Shown here: positions 31,460 through 43,271 of the stretch, piece by piece | How the letters are laid out: each line of letters opens with the position of its first letter | Numbering within the stretch: the first letter of the stretch is position 1 | Source of the DNA: Amorphophallus konjac | Taxonomy: Eukaryota > Streptophyta > Magnoliopsida > Alismatales > Araceae | Assembly: GCA_022559845.1 (NCBI GenBank) | Contig: CM040127.1 | Location: 37,658,708-37,722,707, forward strand | Direction of reading: 5' to 3' | DNA: 64,000 bases | Program-made: the position numbers and the translations under genes | The notes under the pieces: generated by a model | The model's database searches: none | Told to the model about the DNA's origin: nothing | Seen by the model: the letters and a program-made list of their open reading frames with translations, nothing else

Positions 31460-34430
31460 ATATATGACATGTGCTACCCACGGATCTGGATCAGATCCGA
31501 AATTAGCTGAGCCCAAGAAAGACCTGTGACCTGCAATAGTTTTAACAACATGTTAAAAAAAATATAAACACTAAACCCAAGAAAGACCTGACCTGCAATA
31601 GTATTAACATGTTAAAAATACAGATACTAGTACTCATAGCGTACCACTTGATCATGGGCATTGTAGATTCCAATCCCTCTGGAACTTATTCAAGAAAACG
31701 TGACACATCCAAACTTCCAGTGAACCGGATCCTTTTCCAATAGCCAGAACAATCTTGTCTATAGATTAATTCATAGGAGCAGCCATCGAGAGTGTTGATA
31801 TCGGAATATAATAGGTAGCAGTTATCACCTATGTGCATAGAAACAACAAAAACATTATGGTACAGAGCTAATAGTTAGGTGACTTATCTACATAGTTGTT
31901 AAAATGGTAAATCAGCAATACCACATAGATTTACAACCTCATTCAAAAGCTGAAAACAGGTAAAATTATCCTCAGAAGAGGTGATCAAATCTTTGCTATT
32001 AGCAATCCAAAGTTTCATGCTGGAAAGGAGTAAAAGAGTAAAAGAGGCACCGAATAATCATACATAAAAGAGTAAGAGTGGCACATCTTGTTGAATAAGA
32101 AAAATAAAAATAAATGATCAAATGGCCAGATTACAGATATGTAACTTTGAATGTTTATCATTTTCTGATAAAATTTGGGAACTGGACAAGCTAACCCGCA
32201 AGATGAAATCCTTGGTGTGTGTGTGTGTCCGTGGGCGTGATGGCCCCCAGGGCCATTAACATGGCTCCGCAACTGCTCAGAGAGATCACTCCAAGCGGTC
32301 AGATTTAGTAATTAACATATCAGTAATATAATGGCTACATGCAGAATTAAACCTTCAAAGAAGACAGATAACAATTAAGATTGTATGTGAGATTGAGGCA
32401 TGGTCAAGCCTTTGATCAAATGTGGAATGGATGCCCTTGATAACCAGCTCAAATGCAAAGTGATCACAAGCTTGTAATGTGAGACCTCACAGATCAATAA
32501 TTATACATGACATTAATGGTGAGAATCTGTATGCATCGAAATAATTAATCCTGTGGACGAAAATTATGGTAAACTATATATCCACGGCTGAATGTGAATA
32601 AGAAAGAGCTCATTACGATTATCAACTGAAGTTTCCCCCAACTTCTGCAGGGCTTCCCATGGCTTCCGCAACAAATATGCCACTGATATATTCTTAAAGT
32701 ATAGATAGCCAAAAAACATCCAATTATGGGCATCTTAAATTTTGAGCATTTTATCCACCTTCCAGAACAATTTGGACATCAACATCCCATTGGACATTTC
32801 AATCCACTTGTTACATTTGGCAATCCCTCAAGTTAGGTGAGTTAAATGTGGTCTGGGCATCATCATAACCATTTCCCTGAAACAATTTCAATTCAATTTG
32901 CAGATTTGACAGTCTATTCAATTGGGTGAGAAGACTATGGTTTCTTAATGTCAATGTCTTAGCTGCAGCGATTGCTAGAGTTTATATATAATTGTACTCT
33001 AGTAACAGGATTCTGACAAAGATGCAAGAAGGAATTTAGTTTATCCGAAGGAAGTCAGTTCCCATTTATGTCGCACATATGGAATAGAAATTTGTTGACC
33101 AAGTTACCTTCATGTTGAAATAATTGTCAGTATAACCTGATCAATCATCAAACTATAAACGGCTGAACTAGTCCTGCTTGATCTGGAACAGCAAACCTTG
33201 TGACCACCACAGGCAGTCTATGGTAACATAAGTCTAGAAGGCTAACCATGCAAGTTAATGTAGCTGCAATTGCAAGGTCAACACATGGAACATCTCAATC
33301 AAGTTAGCTGCTAGATTCCTCTGAATCAGAAAATGATAAACATGAATGCAGACATTGATCAGATCATGAATGATATATGCATGAGTTTAGACAGAACTTC
33401 AGAAATCAAATCTGAAATGCACTAAACTTGATACACACACAAATAAACAAATGACTAAAGAATGCTAAAGAATGATATAGCAAGAATAAGATCAATAGAC
33501 TAAATAAATAGCCCATGTTTAGCAATAGATATGCCAAGCCACACCATGTCATAAATATCTGAGTGTGGTGAATGCATCATAAGTGAATGCATCACATATA
33601 ACTCTGTAGTATATCTGAGTGTGGATTGTCATAAATATCATTTATACACAAATACCGACACTATGCCACCCTTCTTTAGGCAGTGATAAGGAGAAGAATG
33701 TTATATGGAACATCTGTCAAAATGCCAAGCCACACCATGAATCTAAATGGTAAAACAATAATCAGAAGATCCATTAGACAATGTGCAACCCACCCCTACA
33801 TCCACTTGTGTGCAGCAGACCTTCTAGGGGGCTTTCGGGAATGTTCTTGCATACATAACTCAATGCCAAAGGCCAAAATTGGAGCCGTCCCATTTTAATA
33901 AAAGAATAGCATGTATTGAAATGTATGTGGCGTGTGGCTTAGGGAAAGGCAGGAAGAGCAAGGTGCAAACATACAAGCATGACATTGAAATGATATACCA
34001 GACGGATCAGAAAGAAACTAACTGATATGTTTATAGTTTAGTAGATAAACCAACAACTACGAACAACAAAGAGAAACAACCCAAACGAGGAAATCTATAG
34101 CAGGATAAAAACATGCGAAGGGAAAACAGAACAGAAAGGGCCAAGGGGATGTACCCACAATAGCAGATGCCAAGGAGACCCAGGAAGAGATCAGAGAAGA
34201 ACTCCACAGAGCGCGCAGGATTATAGAGAAGGGGTGAGAGGAGCAACAAAGGTTTCAAAGGTCTCACCTTTGAGATCGCCGGAAAGGGAGAGACGTGCGG
34301 AGAGAGGTGCTTCTTCTGGTTTGGCTTCTACCGCCGGCACAACAAATGTTCTATCCCCTACTCACCAGATCGCTGCTCCCCCTTTCCTCTGCAACCGACG
34401 CAAGACGAACCAAAGATCGCAGCCGGAGAC
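31460..34430. other. AT-rich interior of the hAT-like element
   Basis: No convincing coding region. Minus-strand 34267-34031 is an open, hydrophobic 78-codon frame next to a GC-rich segment and could be the 5' end of a captured transcript, but support is weak. Confidence 0.4.
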
Positions 34431-34434
34431 GGGA

Positions 34435-34825
34435 GCAAACCTTAGATGGAGGCTGCAAATGCCGCCGTTGTGAGATCGCAATCGGAGACGGGAGAAAAGC
34501 CTAGAGGGAGGCCGTGAATGCCGCAGTTGTGAGATCGCAGCCGGAGACGGGAGCAAACCCTAGAGGGAGGCCGCGAAAGCCATCGTTGTGAGATCGAAGC
34601 CGAGATGCAGCCAGAGAGGGGAGAAAAGCTTAGAGGGAAGCTGTGAATGCCGCCGTTGTGAGATCGCAGCCGGAGATGGGAGAAAAGCCGCAGTCGGAGG
34701 CCACGAATGCCGCCGTTGTGAGATCGCAGATCGCAGCCGGAGATGGGAGAAAAGCCGCAGCCGGAGGCCGCGAATGCCGCCGTTGTGAGATCGCAGCCGG
34801 AGACGGGAGAAAACGCTAGAGGGAG
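34435..34825 (+). repeat. Tandem repeat with GAATGCCGCCGTTGTGAGATCG units
   Basis: Five to seven diverged units of roughly 55-75 bp carrying TGCCGCCGTTGTGAGATCGC, AGCCGGAGA(C/T)GGGAGAAAA and TAGAGGGAGG, close to the right end of the hAT-like element. The short Cys/Arg-rich open frames (ECRRCEIA repeated) are the repeat itself. Confidence 0.8.
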
Positions 34826-35940
34826 GATCGATGCTTGCGTCGATGGCGTAGGGTTGCTCGCCCCGAAATGAGAAGATTTATGGCGCCCCGATGGCCGATC
34901 CGAAAACAGACATTTCGGATCAAAAATGCTTCGCCCCGGATACAGTTAGAGAAGGATATTTTGGATCAAATGAGCAGCTCCGAATCCGAAAATAATTTCG
35001 GATTCGGATCTAATTTTCGGATCTGAAGATCCATTGACACCCCGATTGACTACTACTACTAACAGAGGAAGTAACCCGACAAAAAGGATACATTTTAGAA
35101 TACTAGACAGTAGAGGGTGCACCGAAAGGAATGCTCATACTACTTCATTTGATTTTGACCGACATGTTTAATAATTTGGAAGAAGCTGGGAATATATATA
35201 CTTGATATATAGCGCCCTTTATAATCCATGACCCCATTAACAGAGCATGATTCTCTCTTGGAATGTGGGAGGGAGTCTTAAGATTTCTATTTTCTATTTT
35301 CATACTGTAGATTTCAGAACGCTTCTCATCCTTAACTTACCGTTCTGGTACTAGGCACGCAAGTAGAATTCTCATGCTTTATTCGGTCCATATCAAGGGA
35401 CATCGAATCCATCTTTGCCTCTCCCATCACAAGCCGATCTCTGGCCATGGTAAGACAATCGAGAACCTCTTCTCTTGTTACTGATTTGATAGGGAGTTTG
35501 GGTTAAGTTAACTTGCTTAAGTTAGTCGAGAGTTAACCTATTTTTGATTGGATAACAAGAGAATTAACCTAGAAGTAAGTAGGTGGGCTAATCTAATTTG
35601 AATCTATTGTGATTTGATAGGTAGTGAGTTAACCCAATAATATTTATAAGTAAAATACCATATTTACCCCTCTTTTTGAGTTTTTAAATATCTCTCTCAT
35701 TCTCTCTCCCACTCTCCCCTCCCCTCTCTCTCCATGTCTCTCCTCTCCTCTCTCTCATGTTACTCTCCCTCTCACTCACACAGACACATTAACATTGACT
35801 GTCATATGTAAATATTTAAATATTAATTAGTATTGATATAGAAAAATTTCCTCAAAAAATTATTAAATTGATGTGGACGCACTAAAATTTCTTTTAAAAA
35901 TTATTCGTGGTGTCTTTGAAAAATTATTCGCAGAGAACTA

Positions 35941-37150
35941 TCAGATAAGGGTGACAAATAGATGCATAATGGTGAAAAATAGGTTGCCAAAGCGGTGATA
36001 AATAGATGCATAAGATAGATAACTATCAGATAAGGGTGACAAATAGATGTATACGGGTGAAAAATATCTGATAGTGGTGACAAATGGAGACATAAGGCAG
36101 ACATATCAGATAAGGGTGACAAATGACTATATAAGGGTGAAAAATGTCTAATAGGAGTGACAAATGGAGACATAAGACAGACATATCAGATAAGGGTGAC
36201 AAATGACTACATAAGGGTGAAAAATATCTGATAGGATGACAAATAGATGTATAAGGCATACAACTATTAGATAAGGGTGACAAATAGATGCGTAAGGGTG
36301 AAACATGTCTGATAGGGGTGACAAATAGATATGTAAGGTAGACATCTATCAGATAAGGGTGATAAATGGATGTATAAGGGTAAAAAATGTCTGATAGGGG
36401 TGACAAATAGATACATAAGGCAGATAACTATCAGATAAAGGTGACAAATGAATGCATAAGGGTGAAAAATATCTGATAGAGGTGACAAATGGATGCATAC
36501 GGGAGACATCTATCAGATAAGAGTGAAAAATGTCTGATAAGGGTGACAAATAGATGCATAAGGCAGACAACTATCAGATAAGGGTGACAAATGGATATAT
36601 AAGGGTGAAAAATGTCTGAGAGGGGTGACAAATGAATACATAAGATAGACATCTATCAGATAAGGGTGACAAATGGATGCTTAAGAGTGAATAATGTCTG
36701 ATAGGGGTGACAAATGGATGCATAAGGCAGACATCTATAAGATAAGGGTGACAAATGGATGCATAAGGGTGAAAAATGTCTGATAGGGGAGACAAATGAA
36801 TGCATAAGGCAGACAACTATCAGATAAGGGTGACAAATAGATCCATAAGCGTGAAAAATATCTGATAGGGGTGACAAATAGATGCATAAGACAGACAACT
36901 ATCAGATAAGGGTGACAAATGGATACATAAGGGTGAAAAATGTCTGGTAGGGATGACAAATAGATGCATAAGGCATACATCTATCAGATAAATGTGACAA
37001 ATGGATGCATAAGGGTGAAAAATGTATGATATGGGTGATAAATGGATGCATAAGACAGACATCTATCAGATAAGGGTGACAAATAGATACATAATGGTGA
37101 AAAATGTCTGATAGGGGTGACAAATGGAGACATAAGGCAGACATATATCA
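35941..37150. repeat. 82-bp dimeric minisatellite, about 15 copies
   Basis: The 82-bp period is built from two related halves of 40 and 42 bp. Both start GACAAATNGATGCATAAGG; one ends GTGAAAAATGTCTGATAGGGGT and the other CAGACATCTATCAGATAAGGGT. Because 82 is not a multiple of three, staggered 65- to 126-codon minus-strand frames (SPLSDIFHPYASICHPYLI) run through it; they are artefacts. Confidence 0.95.
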
Positions 37151-37182
37151 GTCCGTGATAGCAGTTGTTCGAGTGTATGGTA

Positions 37183-37404
37183 TTATTTTTTCAAGTTCTT
37201 CCACCTAGTTTGTAAATTATTTTTATCTATCCCTTTTTTTGTCTGATCATTGAAGGGTCCTATAAAATCATTCCATACATGTTGCTTGAATGTGCCTTGG
37301 ATGCATGTGTTCTTGTGATGTTGATCGATCAAGAGGTTTAACAACAACTTATCTTCCTTAGTTGTGAAGTTGGTTACTCGCAATTTTCCCTTACTGTCCG
37401 TCAT
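37183..37404 (-). pseudogene. Myb/SANT-like DNA-binding domain remnant of the Harbinger-like element
   Basis: A minus-strand frame with TTKEDKLLLNLLIDQHHK, then WNDFIGPFND and NLQTRWKNLKK, the spaced helix pattern of the Myb/SANT-like domain found in PIF/Harbinger ORF1 proteins and related plant proteins. These bind the element termini and assist the transposase. Only about 73 residues are open. Upstream sequence to about 38400 is AT-rich without a clear continuation. Confidence 0.6.
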
Positions 37405-37409
37405 GAACT

Positions 37410-38740
37410 TCTCTACAAAGAAAGTAAGGAAGATAATCTTCCTTATAAGGGTATGAAGTAAATATATAAGAACATAGACCTCAGCAAATTAATGACATAA
37501 AACAAAAATCCATATTTATGGGACACTTAATTGCAATAGCATGCTGAAAATATAAACCTAAATGCAAATATAGGATGTTAAAATCCCTTGTTTCTAAATT
37601 CCCATACACTGCCAGCACTAGCATCCTCATCGTCAACTTCTCATTTAGAATCATGAGGAAGTCTAGCATGTGAATATTGTCATCAAACATGAGGAAGTCT
37701 ATCATGAGGAATATTTACAAACATTAGAAAGTCTATCATGTGAATATTTACAAACATGAGAAAGTCTACATATGAGAAACTTTTGAGCAGTATATGTGTT
37801 CACAAGGTGACCATAGTAATGCTTTATATTTTGCCTCCTTTACAAAGAAGATGTTTGCTTTTTCCCATTTTGTTCCTACAATTTTTAACTTGCTCATGTT
37901 TCCAACTCTCAGATTTTCTTTAGCTCACAGAATAGATTGTATACAATAGGTTCTTACCTTGGCTTACCTATCTCAGTTTTTATGCAAATTTCCTGAGTAT
38001 AGCTGTGCCATGTGTTAAGTAAAAGAATCACCTCTCTTGCCGGCCTCAAAGAAATCATGAGCAGTACAAAGCTAACATATGTAGCAAGCACATAATTATT
38101 TTCACATTTTTATAAAGAGACAAAAATCCCTCCACATATATCCACACATTCAACAAAGATATGAATAATAAATCAATAAACCAACATTTACACCTAATCC
38201 AACCCCTCCCCACCCCCAACCGACACCAAACTAAATGTATTGTTCATTATGAGTAAGAGAATATTAAAAAATGAGGTACATATTTGATTACTCCAATATG
38301 GTCATGGTCACCATGATTGCTTAGGATGAAATATTGACATGAAGAAAATTTGTTTAACAAGCATTCAGAAGGTGAAGGTACACATATCATCTCTGTGCAA
38401 GCAATGCTTTTCATTCTCAACTACGCATGAATAAACAAACCTACTTACCTCAGGAAGGGGCAACAGAGAGAAGAAAAAACTTACGGGTAGCAGTGAAGGT
38501 TGATAGCAACGACCACCGATCCACATTGCAACAAAGCTGCAAGATTCCCTGTCACTTTAAACTCAGGAAGACGACCACCGGAAAGGTTCTCCCTGGAACC
38601 CTACGACAACCACAGATCCCCAATCTCCTGCGTGGGTCACACAGACATCACGGACGAGCGAGGACGAACGACATCGATGGCTTCTGGAGCAACCACAACA
38701 CAGGGAGTTCTCGTCGGCTGAAAGAATGAGGGATACACAA
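37410..38740. other. AT-rich interior of the Harbinger-like element
   Basis: No convincing coding region. It may be intron or untranslated sequence of the element's former transcripts. Confidence 0.45.
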
Positions 38741-38743
38741 GTA

Positions 38744-39125
38744 CAACGGCTGGGGGAGGAGGGATGGGGGAGATTGTAGCCAGCTCGGTGCTCAGACCAG
38801 GGTATCGTAGCGGGGAATGGGTACGCAGGAGGAAGAAATGGTTCGCCGCAGGGAGAAGGGTTTTGCACCGGGGGAGGAGGGATGGGGGAGATCGAAGCCA
38901 CCTCGATGCTCAGACGAGGGTTTCGTAGGGGGGAATGGGTACGTAGGAGGAAGAAATGGGTCGTAGTAGGGAGAAAGGTTTCACACCGAGGGATGAGGGA
39001 TGGGGGAGATCGAAGCCACCTCGGTGAAGAAATGGGTCGTAGCAGAGCGAAGGGTTTCGCACCGGGAGAGGAGGGATGGGGGAGATCGAAGCCACCTCGA
39101 TGCTCAGACAAGGGTTTCGTAAGGG
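38744..39125. repeat. GC-rich tandem repeat near the right end of the Harbinger-like element
   Basis: Three to four units of about 75-120 bp carrying GGAGGGATGGGGGAGATCGAAGCCACCTCG and GAGGGTTTCGTA segments. The minus-strand 182-codon frame across it is the repeat in translation, not a gene. Confidence 0.8.
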
Positions 39126-40019
39126 GGAATGAGTACGCAGGAGGAAGAACTCACCTACAGCAGGGAGAAGGGTTTCGTGAGCTCCCGAGGAGGTGCGACG
39201 TCCCAAGCGAGGCGAGGGCAAAACCGACATGCGATGACCCAATCAAAGATAACCCATCTGTGGCGGTAGATTTCAAAGTCCAGGGTAATACATGTTTAAT
39301 ACCGATTTAATCCTAATCCACATGGGTTGCCTATCAAACTGGTAAAGTAGTTAGTCCTTGATTAACATTGGGCTAACCCGGGACTAACTCCCTACCAAAT
39401 CAGTGCTTGGGGTTTTGAGTACAACAAGCTGATCCTCCAACTTAGTGATGGTTTTATCTATTCCCATCTATTTCTACTCAAGAGCAGCTACATCAGACTG
39501 AGTTCTTGATATCTCCTCCTTGAGTGGAGCAATGGTTGAGGGGAACTCTCTCAACTGGACCTCCGCTTCTACCTTATAATCATCTAAGAAAGGCTTGCTA
39601 CACACCCAAATCATTTACACACTTTGCACCGCTTTGGTAGCGGGTTAGGTTAACATCGGGTTAACTCAAGTGGGGCAACTCACCCTGGTGTTAATCCATT
39701 TTTGCTTTGATAGGAGGGGGATTAACTCAACTGGGTTAACTAGGTAACCAGGGGATGTGGTTTGGTACAAATTTGGGTTAACTCACTTATTTTTGTGTGG
39801 GATTACTAAAACACCTAGGGTTACAGTTCATTGCATAGTAATGTGGGATATGAACATTGATTTTTTGCACCAAATAGTAACCACAAATCTGTGTGAACAG
39901 TGCACTACAGCGTGGAGGGAGAGGGGGGTGGCGGGAGGGCGGGCGGGGTGGGGTGCCGCTGCTGCTCCTGCCACCGGTGTTGCTGCTGACGCGATTGTTG
40001 CTCCCGATTTTGCTGCCGA

Positions 40020-43000
40020 TGTGACGACCCGAGAATCCGATTACCGGGAAGGCCCGATAACCCGAGACTCGCACCGCCGCCCACGAGCCGGGAGGGCTCG
40101 GAAGGGCTAAAAGGAGTGTGGAGGCACAAAGAAATAGGAAATAAAGCAGGACAACTCAACAAATAACAGAAATAAATAAACAACTATAACAGAGTCCAGT
40201 CCAACAGAAAGTACAGTCTAAAGCAGTAAAGCGTACCACATGCCAAGTGAACACTCGGCCCGGCAAGCTGGCAACAGAGAACCTCCGCTCCGCACCCTCG
40301 AACCACGAGGAAGAACCGCTACACCTGAAAAGCAGGGAATGAGTCTCCAAAACAGAGACTCAGCAGGGATCCCGCGGAACCCCAACCGGAAACAACGGCG
40401 GTAGCGGAAAGGAAGCTACAACTACAGCAGGAACAGCAACCCGGTGGCCGGTCAAAACTCGGCACTACAGCTACTCCTACTGCCAGAAGGCAGACCTCGA
40501 TCACGCAGTCGAAGCTACCAAACTACGCTAGTACCACCTACCGAAGTAAAAACACACGGCAACCACGCCGTAGAGGCCCGTCCCCCGGACAGCCAACCTG
40601 GACACGCTGTCCAAGGTGCAACCCCGACCATCCGATCGCGGGTACCGCACCACAAGACCCAACCTCGGTAAAGCCACTAGCGCTAATCTCACAGCGCAAG
40701 AACCGACACACGCGCCAAGATGAAACAACCGAACTCACCGGTCAACACGACCAAAAACCCGAAGGTCAAAGACACAGAGACTGATAGTCTGACACTCCGT
40801 ACTCGACAGGAGTACCACCCACTAGAAGCACAGCCGGTAGCGTCCCCTGACGTCTTACACCGCACCGCAGGTGAACCGCCTGACGTGGTAGGTCCTACCC
40901 GAGGCGCGAACACCGTACAAGTAACCACAACAAGTGACTAGCTGGGGTCACGCCCGTCGACGTGCGTCCACAGTCCCCAACCACGTGTGCACACACAGAC
41001 CACGCGTCCTAGGTCTGGCCCCCTGACTGGTTTTCCCCCGCAGCCGGACTCTGGCTACGACGAGGGGCCCGACGGAAACCAGTCTAACTGTCCTCAGGGT
41101 AAGCCCGTACACCACTCCCTGGTGCGACCAGCACACGCGTACTGGTAGGCTACGACTAGTGGAGGGTCACTGAAAGAGTAGACTCTCAACGGAAAACAAC
41201 GTCTGCGTCCGACGACGTACGGGGGACACCCCACGTACCGGCCCCGTCACACGGTGACCACAGTCGGAGAAGACACAGGACTCACAGTCCCCGGTCACGC
41301 ACGCACCGTGCGCGAGAGTCGAGAAAACTCAAGTGGCGCTAAGCCACTGGACTCTGGACAGTCCTCTAGACGCACTACACCCAACGGTCCTTGAGTCACA
41401 AGACTCGGGGTCAAGACCGTTGCACGCAACAGCACAAGGCCGTCAATCTAGTCCAATCCCTAGGTCTAGAATCACGGTAGCACGAGTACCGAGACAACAC
41501 ACGAGTCGCCAAGACCACTCCCTTGGGAAGGGAACGCAAGGGACTAAGGCCACTCACACGGGCCACACGGAAAACACAGAAGCATGATTCCCAAGGCAGC
41601 ACGCAAGCCGCCACGATGATTTCCCATCTTGAAGCAAGCGGGAAACCTCCAGCCCCAGGCCGGACAACTGGACTCACAGTCCAAGGCCAAACACATGGCC
41701 CACACGGGAATCGCCTTCCAAAGGAACCCACGACATGCGGGGGAGACCCCACCGCACGCACACTGGTACACGGTGACTCGATCAAGCGTAACACAAGAGC
41801 CCGGAACACGTGGGGTCACCCGGACCCACCACACCTACGGCACACTAATCGAGGTAACACGGTCCCTCCCGACACCCCAGAGCGCAGACATAGAACCCAC
41901 GGGGTACCCGGGACACTCACAAGGCCAAATGTCGACCACTGGGTCACAACCGGGTCGACCGGAGACCAACACAATGCGAACGGACGCAAAAAGGTCACCT
42001 GGACCCTTAAGCGCACGGACACGAAAAACGAGGTAAACGGAACCTCCAGACACCCAAAGACACGGTCACGGAAGTCCACGGGGTGTCCGAGACACACACG
42101 GCCCAAGGGGAGCACAAAACAACAGGTAAGATCGTGCTAGGATCACCTAGCGCGACAAGCCGGAACGCGCTAGGGAACCCTAGCGCGACAACGCAGATCG
42201 CGCTAGGAACCTATAGCGCGACAAGCAAGGTCGCGCTATGTTCCCATAGCGCGACAGTCCAGAACGCGCCATAGCCCTATAGCGCGACAGGAACCGCCAA
42301 ACTGTTCATCTTCTCCGATGAACGCGCCCTATCGGGGCAGCGCGACATTCAAGAACGCGCTACTGGAGTATAGCGCGTTCTCAGTCCGTGCCCGGAAACG
42401 GTAGAAACCGCGGGAAAAGCCATGCCACGCCCCGTTCACCCCCAGGTGAAGGGGAAACAAAAGGGGAAACCTCCCCCAAGCTCCTAGGCATGCATCTAAA
42501 CCCATGGATCGCCCAAAAACACCATAAAACGGGAGATCCGGCTCACACCCCAAAAACACACATTTTGCCCAAAACGCCCCGTTTAGCCCGCTCGGCTCAC
42601 CACGGCCTACGAAACTCGCGGGAAAGGAAGTACACGGGCTGAGGGTCCATCACCCTACCTCCACCGAAGATTACGCGCACCGTGGACGCCGATCCACGAA
42701 GAAAACGTCGTTGAAGCCTCGCCGTTCCACGAACTCACGGCCGAGCTTCCACGCGCCTGCACCGCCTCGATCATCATCCATCCTCGCCCGTGCCTCGCCC
42801 GCGCCGTCCCCGCCTCGCCCATGCTCCGCCCCGTCGGCCGCCGGAGAGAGAGGGAGAGAGGAGAGAGCGTGAGAAGAGAGAGGGAGAGAAATGAGAAATG
42901 AGAGGGGGAGAGAGAGAAAACGCTATTTATAGGAAAATCCGGAAAATCAGAAAAATCCAGAAAAATAGAAAATCACACCCTCGCGATCCTCGGAGCGCAC

Positions 43001-43271
43001 CGATCGCAACGGTACCACTCGCGCCCTGGTGAACGGCCCGGTTCACCCGCAACGAGGTTCCGAAGGGAAAGCCGAAACCCACGCCGGGAATCGGAAAACA
43101 CACGCGGAAAAAGCCGCGGAACGCCTCCGGGCCTCCGAAACGACCCCGGATCGCGCCGATCCGAACACGAAAGACGTCCGAAACGAAATTTCGGACACAA
43201 CGGAGTTGGACATACTGAGAAACCAGATCCGGGACCCACGAAGAAGGATCCGAAAAACCCGGGGCATTACA
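40020..43271 (-). mobile_element. Gypsy solo LTR, family A, minus strand
   Basis: On the minus strand it starts TGTAATGCCCCGGG and ends GGTCGTCACA. It is flanked by perfect 5-bp duplications GCCGA (40015-40019 and 43272-43276). It matches the family-A LTRs throughout: TATA-like CTATAAATAG near 42923 (complement), TAGCGCG hairpins at 42126-42381, conserved hairpin and splice-like block at 40325-40362. No internal region. Several 75- to 205-codon frames on both strands are LTR artefacts. Confidence 0.94.
42126..42381. repeat. TAGCGCG-type hairpin array in the minus-strand family-A LTR
   Basis: About seven inverted repeats with arms such as CGCGCTAGGG and CCCTAGCGCG, some drifted to CGCGCTATG and CATAGCGCG with both arms changed together. 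The position in the LTR matches the array at 5738-6015. Confidence 0.85.

Larger units (their letters stand above)
30161..35045. mobile_element. hAT-like non-autonomous transposon, 4.9 kb
   Basis: Perfect 8-bp duplications TTGACTAC (30153-30160 and 35046-35053) flank imperfect terminal inverted repeats, TAGCCCTGTCAACGG on the left and TCGGGGTGTCAATGG on the inverted right. An 8-bp TSD and a (G/C)TGTCAA terminus are typical of plant hAT elements. Subterminal regions at both ends are rich in GGATCCGAA and TTCGGATT repeats. No hAT transposase (BED finger or dimerisation domain) is visible. Inside are a nested MITE (30320-30810), a gene-like exon pair on the minus strand (31085-31450) and a tandem repeat (34435-34825). 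Confidence 0.88.
35478..39406 (-). mobile_element. PIF/Harbinger-like element, 3.9 kb, with Myb/SANT remnant
   Basis: Left end TTACTGATTTGATAGGGAG and inverted right end GCACTGATTTGGTAGGGAG form terminal repeats, flanked by TTG (35475-35477 and 39407-39409). A 3-bp TSD fits PIF/Harbinger. A Myb/SANT-like protein remnant (37183-37404, minus) is the usual second gene of that superfamily. No DDE transposase is seen. It also carries an 82-bp minisatellite (35941-37150) and GC-rich tandem repeats near the right end (38744-39125). The TSD is short and the left terminal bases differ (TT for GC), so boundaries are good to a few bases. Confidence 0.7.
35338..39591 (-). pseudogene. Coding exon remnant of an unknown gene, split by a Harbinger-like element
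   Basis: On the minus strand 39591-39410 joins directly to 35477-35338 once the element between them is removed. The joined frame reads FLDDYKVEAEVQLREFP, IAPLKEEISRTQSDVAALE, two stops, then ITKLEDQLVVLKTP, REEVLDCLTMARDRLVMGEA and ENSTCVPSTRT, ending at a donor-like ACG|GTAAG. The two in-frame stops (TAG, TAG) make it a pseudogene. It is coiled-coil-like; I do not recognise the family. It shows the target was coding or formerly coding DNA. Confidence 0.55.

Noticed and set aside
36026..37144. Overlapping 65- to 126-codon minus-strand frames (SPLSDIFHPY repeats)
   Set aside because: They are translations of the 82-bp minisatellite in different frames; there is no single conserved frame.
38563..39111. 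182-codon minus-strand frame near the Harbinger-like right end
   Set aside because: Tandem repeat translation (HRGGFDLPHPSSP repeated), without conservation beyond the repeat.
41523..42140. 205-codon frame on the plus strand within 40020-43271
   Set aside because: It is antisense to the family-A LTR, whose ends and TSD are clear; no protein motif.
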